From Platerodrilus igneus (Eukaryota > Arthropoda > Insecta > Coleoptera > Lycidae): a DNA stretch of 64,000 nucleotides. The position numbers and the translations under genes are program-made. Below the pieces are notes generated by a model that saw only the letters and a program-made list of their open reading frames with translations, was not told the DNA's origin and did not search any database. The stretch covers positions 11,558,001 to 11,622,000 of the forward strand of contig JARFIW010001104.1 in assembly GCA_036346225.1 (NCBI GenBank), read 5' to 3'. This document shows, one piece after another, positions 9,231 to 21,049 of this stretch. The first letter of the stretch is position 1, and each line of letters opens with the position of its first letter.

Positions 9231-11494
9231 TACTCAAATTTAGACCAGGGTAGAAAATTAATTAATTACATCAAATAATTTTAATCACCGTGTATAAGTA
9301 AGCTTTGGGAAAAGGTACGCGTTATTAAAACCATGAAGCATAAAAATTCATTCGTTTCATTAAAAATAAGGGAGTTAAATTATTTACTAGACGCTTTATA
9401 TAAAAAGAAGCAGAATTAAAATGCTCAATTTTAATATAGTTTAATTATTCCAAGTAAAGAATTAAATAGAAATTACATGCAAAATTTATATTAATTAACT
9501 CAATTTTAAGTAACCGGTATTAAACAAAATGTACAAATAATAATTAATATTTAATTAGGATTCACTAAAAATTAAAGGGTAAAAGTCAACGCCATTCATT
9601 ATTGTTTTAATTGGAGTTGATTGAACCGTTAGTAACATATAATATGCATAAAAGCGTGTAAAAACCCAATAGTATTCAAATCGTAGAAGTGTTATTTAGA
9701 AGTATTATGTTTGAACACCTGCGTATTTTTAAAAGTCACGTTCTGCGTAAATTTTGTAGATAACAAATGGTTACAGAGAATGTTGGAGAAACCGTCGCTT
9801 AATATTCACGGGAAATGCTAATAAAGTGGGTTATTTAACAGTCCACGTGGACTGAAATAACTGATAGTAAAGAGTATCGATTTGTACCACTCAGAACAGG
9901 GTAGATAGAGACGGATAATATGCGCGGGACAGAGACACAGATGGTAAAAGGCGTGATTTGAGCAACGTCACGAGAGCGGCGATTGGTTGAAAATCAGATG
10001 CAGATATGAGGTGTAAACGTAACGATTTCGATACAAAATTAATTAGTTATTCTCAGACGGGTTGCGAGCCGTGTGAAAATTTCTGAGATTTTCAACTGGC
10101 GCGTGTGCAAAGTTAATAGAATCGCGTGCCCGACGATCGAAAAGGGAACGTAGAATGCGAAATTCTAAGAGTTGTCCGTTTTGGGGACAAAAGCGACGAA
10201 CAGGCTAGCCATTTTATAAACCCGGACGTTAAACAATTTCGCTCTCTTAGATTTTTGATGATTCGATGCTTTAAAAAGTGCTTTTAGATTTACGATTTTG
10301 ATTTAATACCTTAAACAGTTTGCTCTTATATTTTGGTGATTATTGAACACTTTAAAACAGTTTGCTCTTTACGTGCTACGATGAAAGTTAGTTAGTGCAT
10401 TTAGAAAAGAAGATACAAGGTAATAAAGTCTAGTTATATTGGCGAGTATTACTGTACCAACTATCGAAATTGTAACTATAAATGAATAAACAAAAGTAGG
10501 CAGTTTTGGCGTATAGCGTGAAAGAAGTATGAATTTCTTTGCTATTTTACGGGGGTGTTAATAATTAAATGATTCGTAAACGTGACTGGATCCACAAAAC
10601 AAGATTCAGATATACACAGATGAGTTCCGGAAAAGCCCTGAAACAACTTTAGATGAATGGTGGTGTAAAAAATTTTAAAGGCGACCAGTAATCCGAGGAC
10701 CTAAACATAACCCAGTTGGAATGGTGTGATTAACAAAGGACGATGTACATTGAAGCCACGAGTGCATTAACCTTCAGGTAACTTATGCTTTGTTGTTCGA
10801 TTTTTGATGTTTTGGTGTGTGTTGAATGACTTTATAATTTGTTGACTTAAAATGGACAGTAGTGAATTTGTACTAACAAATTTTTACTTTTAAGGTGAAA
10901 TTTTCTTGTTTAAGTAGAAAGGAGTATTTAGTATTTATGTTCTTGATGAAAATTTGGGTATGTCTTTGAGCTCAATTAGACGAACCTGGTTAATTAACGT
11001 AAAAGGGTGGGAGATACTCCCTTTGTACTCAGACTCAGGTCTGCATATATTGTTATATTAATTAGTAGGCATCCTACAAGGACTTTAATTCTGGATGCAC
11101 ATTAAAACGATAACAAATTTAATCTTGAAATTTTCTGATACTGAAATTTATGCTGAATTTTAATTTCGAAATTTTAATGTATTGTGAATATTGATGTAAA
11201 TAGAGTTAACGTTGGTGTTTGTGGTAGGAATGTGTTTTTTTTTTTATGAATGAGGATGTAAGTTATCTAGGGGAGCAGCCGAGGCGGAAAGAGGGCAGAG
11301 GCGATTATCAGAAGAGAATCACAGCAAATCGTAGCGCCCAAAAGTGAGGCTCGAGTTCAAAATAAATTTTTTTTTGTAATTTTATTCCAGGAAACTGGCG
11401 AGGCTTTTTGTACATTTCACAGCATATTTATGACGGCCCAACGCTGGGGCTCGATTCGAAAACCTTAGTTCCCGAATAATGGTGTGGATCACAG

Positions 11495-11498
<4 letters not shown>
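9231..11498 (+). repeat. Solo LTR of the long-LTR Gypsy-like family
   Basis: It has the same TACTCAAATTT start and CACAGCAAT end as the paired LTRs. No internal region follows: TA repeats and an unrelated unit come next. An extra segment near 10255-10295 repeats the downstream array. It most likely formed by LTR-LTR recombination. Confidence 0.85.

Positions 11499-11536
<38 letters not shown>
11497..11536. repeat. (TA)n microsatellite
   Basis: TA tract between the solo LTR end (CACAGCAA) and the next unit, which begins TTGCTGT. Confidence 0.95.
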
Positions 11537-11538
<2 letters not shown>

Positions 11539-13195
11539 CTGTAGTACCCCCTCGCTTGTTGTAGTCGGATGTAATAAACGGTCTTCTTAACGCCACCGCT
11601 CTGTGTTCCTCTCAAGTCTTTTTTTAATTTATTACTATGCCACGGCTAGCTCTTTTTAATCTACACAGAGTGTACAACGTTACGATGATCAATTTTCTTT
11701 TTCACCCCTTTATGATTACCTGTTTGAATTGATAAACGAAGTCAATCAACATTCATATAATGAAAGGAAATATTATTTACAATTTTTGAAATTCTTTAAA
11801 TACACCCTTCAATCAATTAATATCATATGGATTAATACTTTTAATTTAAAATAAAGTCACCAAAAACTACCTCTTTACAAAAATCTGGAACGTTCTAGAC
11901 CTCTTTATGATTTATTACGTAAGTTTAACGTATGCAATGTTTCTTGTTGACTTCTTTACAAGTTTTGGATAAATTGAATAAATTCAGTATTAAAATTTAA
12001 ATTGAAAAATATCTTAAAATTGAGTAGATCTAACCTGTGATCTCCTTATATGTTGTTTCGTGTTGTGAATCAACACCCCCTTGTTGTCTTCAATCGTATA
12101 CCAGTGCTCTGCTAAGTTGAACCAATATTTGAGTACAGTTACCCCTTGTTTTCCAAAAATTACTTCGTGCTTCTTTATTTTATATTTCTCTGCATATGCT
12201 TTGAATCTCTTCCCTTAAATACTTTCGACGCAGATTAGAATTGTACCAGAATTGTACCAGAAGTCAATTAAAATTTGATTAGAAGTCAATTAGAATTCAA
12301 TTAGAATTGTACTAGAATCCGATTAGAATTTGATTATAATCCGATTAGAAGCCCTATATAAATATTTAATTTAAATTAATTACCCAATTTCTACTCACAA
12401 TTTTTTTTATGTAGCACTATTTTCACTATAACATAAATTTGATATATTCTAAACTTTATTTATTTGACGCGTAGATTTCTGGTTAAAAGTGTCGTGGCTT
12501 CGACGTGCATCAAGTGTGGACCGACTTGTCTTATCACCGGTGGGTGTTAAATAGCCTTTTCCCACTCCATCTGGGTTGGGTTTCCAAGCAGTTTTACAGA
12601 TTGTTTCAACCAACCAGCTTTTGTCTTTAATATTCCCTGTATTTTTAAGCTGTTTCTGATGAAATTATGCTTGTTATTTGATATTGTTTGATACTTTATT
12701 ATTTGTTATTGTGGCCAGACTTTCAACTTACGTTTGTTGTTTTGTATAGATAATGATTTTGGATAATTGTACAAAAATAAATCATGTAACTCTAGTGCTG
12801 TTTTCGTTTATGTATTTAATTATTTGAAAGTGCGTTTTCTTATCAAAGCGCTCATGGTTCCAGCGTAATTGCATGAAGATTTGTTAGGTTTTGTCTTATC
12901 TTCTGCGTATTTTATTTTATGAACTTGTAAAACACTTCTCAACGTCGTTTAAATTACATGTACGATTATTTCTCTGCTGAATACGCGTTCTATTGTTGAA
13001 AGATATGCTCACTTGCATTGATTAATGCTAATTACAGTCTATATACAGGGTGTTAAATGCTTGCTATTTACATAATGTACGAATTACTTGTTTTTCTGCT
13101 AAATAAATGCAGTTTTCCGATTCCTATTGCTATTTACAGTTACTACTCGACCCTTACTACTCAATACACCCCTAAACAACCCCTTATCACAGCAA
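11536..13195. mobile_element. Unclassified LTR-sized unit with TTGCTGT...ACAGCAA ends
   Basis: A 1.66-kb unit is bounded by TTGCTGTAGTACCCC and CCCCTTATCACAGCAA, with TA tracts outside both ends. The 7-bp ends are inverted repeats. No protein frame is visible. Reading leftwards it resembles an LTR: a TATTTAA-like box near 12550 and a TTTATTACA stretch near its end. Reading rightwards a CTATATAAATA box lies near 12352. It may be a solo LTR of the BEL/Pao element whose pol remnant lies at 13229-14160, or of another Gypsy family. Confidence 0.5.
12236..12352. repeat. Short degenerate tandem repeats
   Basis: Ten or so units of roughly 10-13 bases of the type GATTAGAATTYAATTAGAAT occur inside the unclassified unit, just upstream of CTATATAAATA. 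Confidence 0.6.
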
Positions 13196-13222
13196 TATAT
13201 ATATATATATATATATATATAT
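13194..13222. repeat. (TA)n microsatellite
   Basis: TA tract directly following the ACAGCAA end of the unclassified unit and preceding the BEL/Pao pol remnant. Confidence 0.95.
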
Positions 13223-13228
13223 CATTAA

Positions 13229-14160
13229 ATATTAAGAAACTGGCAGTAAACATAATTTCACTAAAGGACGTTTAACTAACCCTTGTGCTGTCTTGACGAT
13301 GCCATCCCTACCAGGATGGACATCCACTACTCTTCCTAAACGCCACTGTAAAGGAGGGTTATTTTCTTCCTTTAAGAGGACAATCGAATCAATAGGCAGG
13401 GTGCTACCCTCAACCACTTACCTTTGTATTGCAGCGTGTGCAGATATTCAGCACTCCATTCTTTCCAAAAACCCTTGTTGCATTTGCTGCAACAGTTGCC
13501 AGCGATTTAAATGAGAGGGATTTATGGACAACAAATCCGGATCTGGTAACACCGAGACTGGTTCAACATTAAGAAAATGACCCGGGGTCAAATACGAAAA
13601 ATCATGCGATTCGCAACGTAGTGCACTTAGTGGACGGGAGTTGATAATCGCATCGATTTGAATACATACCGTGGAGAATTCTTCAAACGACAAAATTTGT
13701 TCACCAATAATTCTTTTCAAATGGGATTTTACCGATTTAATCCCGACCTCCCACAACCCACCAAAATGAGGAGCAGCAGGAGAGTTAAACGCAAATTCGA
13801 TTCCCTCAATGTCAGCCGAATAGTGCATCAATCAAGAGATTTCACGAGAGGCCCCAACGAAATTGGTGCCATTATCACAATGGATTTGTATACATTTGCC
13901 TCTTCGAGCAATAAATCGACGTAAAGCACTCAAGAAAGCGTCTGTCGACAAGTTAGACACTAATTCCAAATGGATAGCTTTAGTGCTGAAACAAATAAAT
14001 AAGCAAACGTGCGCTTTCAATGATATTGCGTCACGCCATCGATTCTCATCGTTACATTATAATTTGAATAAGGGCCGCTATACTTGCGGCCACGTCCAAT
14101 GCTTCACCCGAATGTACTACATTGGGTTTAAATGCGAAAATATAAACGTGCTTCAGATCT
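13229..14160 (-). pseudogene. BEL/Pao integrase remnant
   Basis: Minus-strand frames encode the end of a BEL/Pao polyprotein. From right to left they give KAHVCLFICFSTKAIHLELVS and HCDNGTNFVGA of the integrase core (the second catalytic Asp lies in the latter). Next come FGGLWEVGIKSVKSH with the catalytic Glu region, INSRPL, and SYLTPGHFLNVEP. The conserved C-terminal domain follows, with WRLGRVVDVHPGRDG and RPLVKLCLLPV. The frames are interrupted by shifts near 13430 and 13835, and upstream of 14020 only scraps such as YSGPY remain. Gag, protease and RT are absent. It is related to, but clearly diverged from, the integrase at 58277-59830. Confidence 0.8.
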
Positions 14161-15419
14161 AATCTAACTTCAAAATTAATCGATCCTACGTAAAAATCTA
14201 ACAAACTAAAACAAAAACTAAAAATAGAATTTGAATAATGGTATCCCTAGCATTAATTTGGAGTGTGTTCGTTCAACAAGACACACGCGAAAGTAAAAGG
14301 GGAGGGATCCGTAATACCGGATAGCAGTCGCCAGCTCTGGTTACCGGTGCAACCTGAAGGGTCGTCTTAAAACTATCCAAATTTAGCTAATTAATATTAA
14401 AAATGGATTCAAATTTCTAAGCATTCGCCAAATATTTTAATAGTGAATCCAGCTATTTTGCCTGCTCGATAAATTTGCAACTTCGTCCTCCCTGGTCTAA
14501 GTAATTTATTCTATCTTTGGCCTAAATCCATTCCTAGCTTTCCTTACCATTCCCTAACTGATTTATATTATTACATTCCTCACAATTACAATCTTCGTTC
14601 CTATAAAAATGCTGCCACCAAAAATGGCGGCAGAACGTCAGATAAAACAAATCAAGCTCCAAAAATAAATGCAAAATGAATATAAATAAATAAATATAAA
14701 ATGTAAATATAAATAAATATTTTCATGTAAATAGATATCTAATAAGCATTAAGCATATAGCAGTGTACAAAAAAAGCAAAAAGCATTGCCCAATTTATCA
14801 GGTGCACTTGCATAAGTATTATGTCAGTTAGCGCCATTACTCACAAAAACCTGCTCATTAAATTATTTCAAATCTACTTATTAATACAAATTAATGCCCA
14901 TGCGAGTGCAGCCGCCACAATTTTTCTTCTTACCTCGATAATAATTTCTCCAGTATCCAAAGATCTGGTCGTCTTCTTACTTCTATTAATATCTTACAGC
15001 TAAGGGGAGATGGGTATGCACTGCTAAAGTCCTGGTAGGTATGCACTAAACGTTCTGGGGGATCACAATCACTATCACTATAAAGTCCAGGGGGGATGCG
15101 CAGTTTCACACTATTTTATTTTCTTTATTTATCTACTGATTTAAATTAATTAGGGTTTTTTAGTTAGTTTGTTATTATTTACTTGTTTTGATTTATTTCC
15201 GATATTCCGCACGTTTAAGATTTGACAGTGATTGTTTTAGTAGTGTGTGGGTTTATAGTGCATGTTAAATTTTGGTTATAATAATAATTAATTAATTTTA
15301 TTTTATTATTCTTTTTATATTTTTTTATACAGGTTTTAGTTATACCATGCTCATATCTATTTCTCATGCCAAGTCAAATCTAAAATTTTCAATCCTCTCC
15401 CACCCCCTCACCATCCGAT
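14161..15419. other. No recognised gene
   Basis: AT-rich sequence with a G/C-richer patch near 14280-14370 that could be a retroelement leader. The part nearest 15420 may be the 3' untranslated region of the minus-strand R1-like element, but no clear tail was found. Confidence 0.4.
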
Positions 15420-16352
15420 TTACGCGCGGTTATCACCGTCCAATCTCACGACCCTTCCTAAATATTCTTTGAAGGCTGTCCAAAACGCCTTCTGGTTAGC
15501 CACTTCCCCGACTTCCTCTAGGCTGTTGGGCCATGCTAGCTCTGCGACAGCTAATTTCATATCAGCTAACCTTGGATTTGCCACCTCGAGTGGGCAGTCG
15601 AAGAGCATATGCTCTACGTCCTCACCGCATTCGCAGCGATCGTTATCGGTTATACCGAACCTTTGTAAATATGCTTTCAGGGCGCCATGCCCTGTTAACA
15701 GTTGCACCATTTTATAATCGAGTTTCACCTCGATCTGACCTCTAGCTTCTAAGCTCGGTATGAATTTGTGGGTCAACCTGCCCGTAGCAGCGTTGTTCCA
15801 CCTCTCTTCCCATTGTCGGAATGACTTTTCGCGCAGCTTTCTTTTAATTAGACACCTCGGTATCGACGAATGTGATATCCGAAAGTCGCCCGTCGCGGCC
15901 TCTTTAGCTAATTCATCAGCACTATTGTTTACTATGTTACCATCGTGCGACCTAACCCAACAGAACTTTAAACGTCGGAATTCAAGCGCCATATACCCTA
16001 TTTTCCACACGTCCGCTTGGAGGTCTGCCGAGGTGTTCATGTTCGCTAAAGCCGTCCATGCCGATTTACTATCACTGATTATATAATACTCGTCTCTGCC
16101 CGTATGATTTATTACGTAATCGATAGCCTCTCGTATGGTTACAAAATGGCACTGTAAGATAGTGCTCCAGTTCGCGAGTTTGGTCTGAAACCGAAACACT
16201 TCCCTTTGCTCCATACGCGAACCGTCCGTGTAAATCCTTATTCCTACCGCGTCCCTATCACCTACGACAAATTCGATACCTCTAACATAGGCTGGGTGCC
16301 CTAACTCTGACACGACGATTTTCCTCTCAGCTTCCCTATTTGCAAGATTCAT
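15420..16352 (-). pseudogene. RNase H and C-terminal zinc motif of an R1-like non-LTR element
   Basis: This 310-residue open frame is the C-terminal part of a non-LTR retrotransposon ORF2. An RNase H domain is visible: IYTDGSR supplies the first Asp, REAIDY the Glu, ISDSKSAW the second Asp, and NSADELAKEAA the end. A long C-terminal region follows with LLTGHGALKAYLQRFG and CECGEDVEHMLFDCP, a cysteine/histidine motif typical of R1/LOA-like elements. The frame itself is open, but the upstream RT is broken, so I treat it as part of a dead element. The assignment to an R1-type clade is by overall architecture. Confidence 0.8.
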
Positions 16353-16357
16353 ACTCT

Positions 16358-17640
16358 CTATAATTTACTGTCATTTCCTGTATTAACTAACCTATATCTG
16401 ATCTCCCTAACAACATATTCGATTGGCAGAGTCCTACTGAACATCAGGACCACCTCTGTGGAGGTGGTCCTGTACGCCCTCGCCGCCTTGACCGCGGTTA
16501 TGCGTTGCACGCTCGTCAGCTGTCGAGTTTCCTTTACTTTACAACCCTCCGCCCAAACGGATGCTGCGTACAGCATCGTCGGCTGTATTGATCTGGCGTA
16601 AGCTGTCCTAAGCGATTCGCCCATGAAACCCCAATTTATTTTTGCCACCGCCATCATTTTATTTCATATTTTGCTGCCCTTACTTTTTACGTACTGTACG
16701 TGCGCTTTCCAATTTAATTTATTATGGCTGTAGACACCGAGGTATGTGATAGCATCCTTAAACGGATTTTTTTCCCCTCCTAACTCTAGTCTAGGGGGTC
16801 GCTGTCCAGGTTTCGTCCCGAAATAAAGCGCCTCTGATTTCAACGTGTTAAATTTTAACTTTGCCTGCTGCGACCATTCGTGTAACTTATGAAGCGCTTC
16901 GTTCGGCTTTGTACGCGTATACATTAGTAATCGCGATCTAATAATTAAAAGTGTATCATCTGCAAACCCAACGATTGAGCATCCCATGGGCAACCTGACC
17001 CTAAAAATGCTTTCATACAACAACTTCCAAAATGTGGGACCAGAGCATGACCCCTGGGGGCATCCCCTTTCCACCTCGCGCGACAAACTTTACCCGGAAT
17101 TTCAACCTGTGCCAATCGCCCCGAAAAATAACTCTTGACCAAAGACATCAAGTTTCACAGACAACCCCTACGATCTAACTTGCAAACGATCAATGGCCAC
17201 CAGGCAGCATCAAATGCTCCTGAAATGTCCAAAGCAACAACAACACAATACTTCTTTGCATCTCGCGCCTGCTTAATTTCCTGACAACAAACTCTAATGC
17301 GTCGATAGTCGACTTCCCCTCCATAAAACCGAACTGTCGGTTATTAAAACCGCCGTTCTAGCGCACTAAGTGCTCAACTCGAGTAGTCATAATGCGATCC
17401 AAAGCTTTCCCCAGCACCGGTAGCAAGCTAATTGGACGATAGCTGCCCGGGTCTGACGCATCCGCCTTTTTGGATTTAGGTATAAATTTCACGTTCTGGA
17501 CTTTCCAGCAACGGGGATATTGCCCCTTTCTAAACAAAGATTAAATAACCCGGCAAAGACACATGGGACTAACAGACATGCCTCCAGAGCTGCATCTGAA
17601 GTGATTTCGTTATGCCCCGGTGCCTTCTTATTCAAACCCC
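16358..17640 (-). pseudogene. Reverse transcriptase remnant of the R1-like element
   Basis: Reading leftwards on the minus strand it starts abruptly inside RT at a KAPG motif (about 17625). It continues through SYRPISLLPVLGK, RQFGF, a GAFDAAWW-like motif A, GCPQGSCSGPTFW and the catalytic GFADDTLL (about 16960), then a thumb region ending at 16358. Frameshifts and stops occur at several places (about 17150, 17350, 16660). The endonuclease and any ORF1 are missing, and the break at 17640 coincides with unrelated Copia sequence. Confidence 0.8.
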
Positions 17641-17835
17641 TGTCACTTTATATAATGACAATCAAACTGCCCAAAGACTAGCTAATAATGATGTGTACCA
17701 TGGACGAACAAAACATATTGATATTCGATATCATTGTATATGAAATATTGTAAATAAAAGTAAATTAGAACTAGCGTACATGCCAACTAATGAAATTGCA
17801 GCTGATATATTAACAAATAATTTCCCATTTTATGA
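17641..17835 (+). pseudogene. Copia RNase H scrap
   Basis: The plus-strand translation gives LYNDNQTAQRLANNDVYHGR, then TKHIDIRYH, then LELAYMPTNEIAADILTN. This is the characteristic C-terminal RNase H segment of Ty1/Copia polyproteins (CDNQSA, RTKHIDIRYH, and the IPT..ADILTK block). One TGA interrupts it. Only about 195 bases survive, sandwiched between two unrelated minus-strand non-LTR remnants. Confidence 0.85.
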
Positions 17836-19370
17836 CTGTGTATTTGTTGTCCTGCTTCCACTGGTCTGTTTTGTATTTTTGCCTTTCTTCTACTAAATTC
17901 AGAATATTCTTTGTTACCCAGGGTTTCTTATTTTCTTTTTGTTTATATCCCAGAATATATCTGGTGCCATGTTTAAACTGGATTTAATTAATTCTATTCT
18001 ATTTCTATTTCCTTACTATAAGAAATTTTCTCGATGTCTTTCAACAATTTGACTTTTTCTCAAATCTTTTATGGATATCCATATCTTTTAGTTTCTCAAA
18101 GTCAAAGTGCCTTTTTCCATTCCTTTTTTCAAATTTTTAAATTTAAGCGCGTCTTTCACAATTACTATGTCATGGCCAGTGTCTATATCTACTTCTAGGT
18201 AGCTTTCTACAGTCTTTTACTTGATTCCTAAACCGTTGTCTAACAAGAATGTAACCTATTTGATATCTCCCTATATCCCCTGGCATCTTTCACATGTATT
18301 GTCTTCTAGCATGATGTTGAAATAATGTGTTTTTAATCGTTAAATTATTTTCTTCACAAAATTCTACTAGCCTATTTCCCCCACTGTTTGTTGTGCCGAA
18401 ACCACATAAACCTACTGCCCCTCCTTCCCTAGCCTCATCCCCACTGCATTATAGTCTTCAGTAATTATTAAATTTTCATGTCCTTTTACAAATCTTAATG
18501 TCTTCAATATCTTTGTAGATTACTTCTACCTGTTCTTTACTGTAGCTAGAGGTGGGCATGTATACTTGTATTATTACTGTATTTACGATTCAGTTCCAAT
18601 CTACCCATAAGTAATTTTTCGTTCTTTTGTAAATAGTTTTCTACACAGTCTCCTATCTCTTTCAGCATAACTATCCCCACGCCCAAATTTCCTAACTCTG
18701 ATCCCGTATGAATTACCCTAAAGTCTCCACTCTAAAAATCCCCCACCTCTGGCCACCTGGATTCGCTAATCTCTACTATGTCTAATATTAACCTATCCAT
18801 TTCAATTTTCAAATCGTTTATCTTACCCATTGAATGATATACAGCATGTAAAAAATTAATATTGGCACTTACTGTGTTAGCTTCTGCTATGATAAATCCA
18901 TAGATCATGAAGTATTCCATACAAAATATTAATAACGGACTGTATGAATGACTGAAAAATATTGTCCACACAAAATTGTAATGACATTCTATGCTCTGAC
19001 TCGCAGAATGTTTCCGACTCTTCTTATAAACTTTCCGATCACATGCTCTGAAGTAGTCCACTCCCAAGTATCAGAATGGGGAACTATTTTAACTCCGGAA
19101 TCTTTTACTCCAAAAGATGCCATCTTCTTAAATAACAATTGTAGTACGCTGTGTACTTGTGAGGTAGCGTGGTGGTTTCCCATAGCCTTCCACATCTCTG
19201 CCACTCTGAAAGAGCTGATGCCCTCTTCGAAGGATCTGTCATAGTATGGTTCCTCTCTAAAGACTCCACTAATTTGGTTAAACCTACAGCTTGGCTCTTT
19301 AATTCGCTGAAACACACAAGCCATTCTACCCGTTCTAGTATTTTAGAACTTCTTCAAGGTGCAGTTTCAT
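17835..19370 (-). mobile_element. 5' portion of an RTE-like non-LTR element (second copy)
   Basis: On the minus strand this follows the same sequence as 53733-55150 on the plus strand. It has the same leader with AACATTCTGCGAGTC, an endonuclease region containing the equivalent of ATACAAGTATACATGCCCAC (about 18550), and the start of the linker before RT. It is broken by many indels and the RT is missing. Its start near 19370 corresponds to the start of the other copy near 53735. Confidence 0.75.
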
Positions 19371-19589
19371 CCGAACAGATATTTAACTTAGATAATATAA
19401 AAGTGTAGTAAGAATAATAGTACCTAAAATATGTTTATTCTACAGACATATCCTAAAATTGCAATTATTGAAGATTTTTGAAGTTTCTAGGTAACTCTGT
19501 TGCATTCACCCGATTTTACATGAACTGATACGGTAAAATAGAGTATGACCCGAAATAAGTACTGAACTAATAGCTCTTTTATTTATTTA

Positions 19590-19744
19590 AGGAATACATA
19601 TTATTTACCCTTTATTACATGTACTAAATGGGCAACTCCTCGTTCAAAACAGACCTCATAACGAAGTTCCAAGTTGGTCTTCATATTATCAAAGGGTTGT
19701 GTCAGTTGTTCAAAAAATGCTTCAATGAACTCCTTTAATTCGTC
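19590..19744 (-). pseudogene. Mariner-type transposase, C-terminal piece
   Basis: The minus-strand frame reads QTIDELKEFIEAFFEQL through RYEVCFERGVAHLVHVIKGK. This corresponds to the ELK..I...R...C...GGHFEHLL end of insect mariner-type transposases. The break at 19745-19749 is exactly the GATAG duplication flanking the inserted LTR element. The remainder of the gene resumes at 23786. Confidence 0.8.
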
Positions 19745-19749
19745 GATAG

Positions 19750-20001
19750 TGTCATGTACTGTATACATGAACCATAGCGTAGTCATTTCTTATACATAGA
19801 GGACTTGATGTTTTAATGTATGGAAAGATGTTAATTTGACAAATGTTTTAGTTATAATATAATTCGTTATGAACAAGTTGTAAAAGTACACTTAATAAAG
19901 TATTTGGTCTATGTTACAATAGTACGGCTGTTATTAATGTCTGCCAAATAGATATTGTTATAAAACGTAACTGTTATAAAGCGTTAATATAAAACGTAAC
20001 A
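19750..20001 (+). repeat. 5' LTR (252 bp)
   Basis: It starts TGTCATGTACTGTATACATG and ends AAAACGTAACA. It matches 23545-23780. AATAAAGTATTTGG near 19890 is a likely polyadenylation signal. Confidence 0.9.
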
Positions 20002-20195
20002 TGGTGGCAGTGGTAAAAATCGTGTGAAAAAATTGGGGTTACAGTGTGAAAAATGTCTGGATGAAAAGGCAAAGCTACACTCGCAATTGATTACAGTTTA
20101 GTTGAAATTAGTAGTAAATACTGAGCATTGGAAAATAAAATCTTTTTTTGTTAAAAAACGCATTATCAAAACCTGCATACAAAACAAAAAGCATC

Positions 20196-20980
20196 ATGGT
20201 GGACCAAAGCAAGGCGCCGGAAGAAATACGCTTTAAAGGTGACATCGCTAATAGCTGGAAGCTATCGAAACAAAAATTTGAACTATATTTGTTAGCAAGT
20301 GGGAAAACAGCAAAAGCAGATAATGTTAAAATTGCCATTTTACTTAATCTTCTGGGCGATGAAGGAATTCAAATATTTATTACAGCTGAAGAAGACCAGT
20401 CTAAGTTAAGTGTTGTGTTATCAAAGTTTGATGGATATTCAAATCCAATTAAAAATTTGGTGTACAAACACTTTAAATTCTTTAAAAGAGACCAACTACC
20501 GGATGAAACGGTAGATCAGTTTATAACTGCATTAAAGAAAAAGGTGTATTGATAAGAGATCGAATTGTACTGGGCATAAGTGATGCACGAAGCCAAGAAA
20601 AGTTATTACAAGTACAAAACTTGGGATTTCATGAGACGATTCAAATCTGTCGTTCGATGGAAAGCAGTCTAAACACTCAAAAGGAGATCATTCGAGAAAC
20701 AGCTACTATTAGTGCAATAACATGTCATGGGAAACAAAATAAAGGCATAACTGGTGAATCTTCAGTTAGAAAGAACAATCCTGCTCAAGGTAGATTTGCG
20801 ACGTCTTCTAGCAAGGGAAATAACTACAAACAAGGTAACAAATACACAAGGTATGGTTTAGTACATTTTGATGGTAAGTGCCCTGCTTTAAATTGATATT
20901 GTAGTAGATGTAATCTGAAAGGTCACTACAGGAAATTTTGTAAAACTCTGAATGTTCATGACATTGAAAATTTAGATGTT
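20196..20980 (+). pseudogene. gag: Gag remnant
   Basis: The first Met of the capsid-like frame is at 20196 (MVDQSKAPEEIRF). SWKLSKQKFELYLLASG and LLGDEGIQIF follow, a pattern common in insect Gypsy gag of the Mag/CsRn1 kind. The frame stops at 20552. It resumes in a shifted frame from 20549 (IRDRIVLGISDARSQEKLL) to 20896. Beyond a stop, CRCNLKGHYRKFC (about 20905-20940) is a CCHC zinc knuckle. At least two lesions disable it. Confidence 0.75.
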
Positions 20981-21049
20981 TTCGCCAGTAACGAATCTGA
21001 TTCAACCGATCATGTTGTCTGGACAATTACTGATGCAACTGTTAATTCA

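Noticed and set aside
13038..13060. TATACAGGGTGTTAAATGC, similar to the CAGGGTG terminus of the mariner-type transposon
   Set aside because: Only about ten bases match and no partner inverted repeat was found nearby.
14280..14370. G/C-richer patch considered as an RNA gene or host exon
   Set aside because: No tRNA-like fold, no open frame with splice sites, and it looks more like a retroelement leader.
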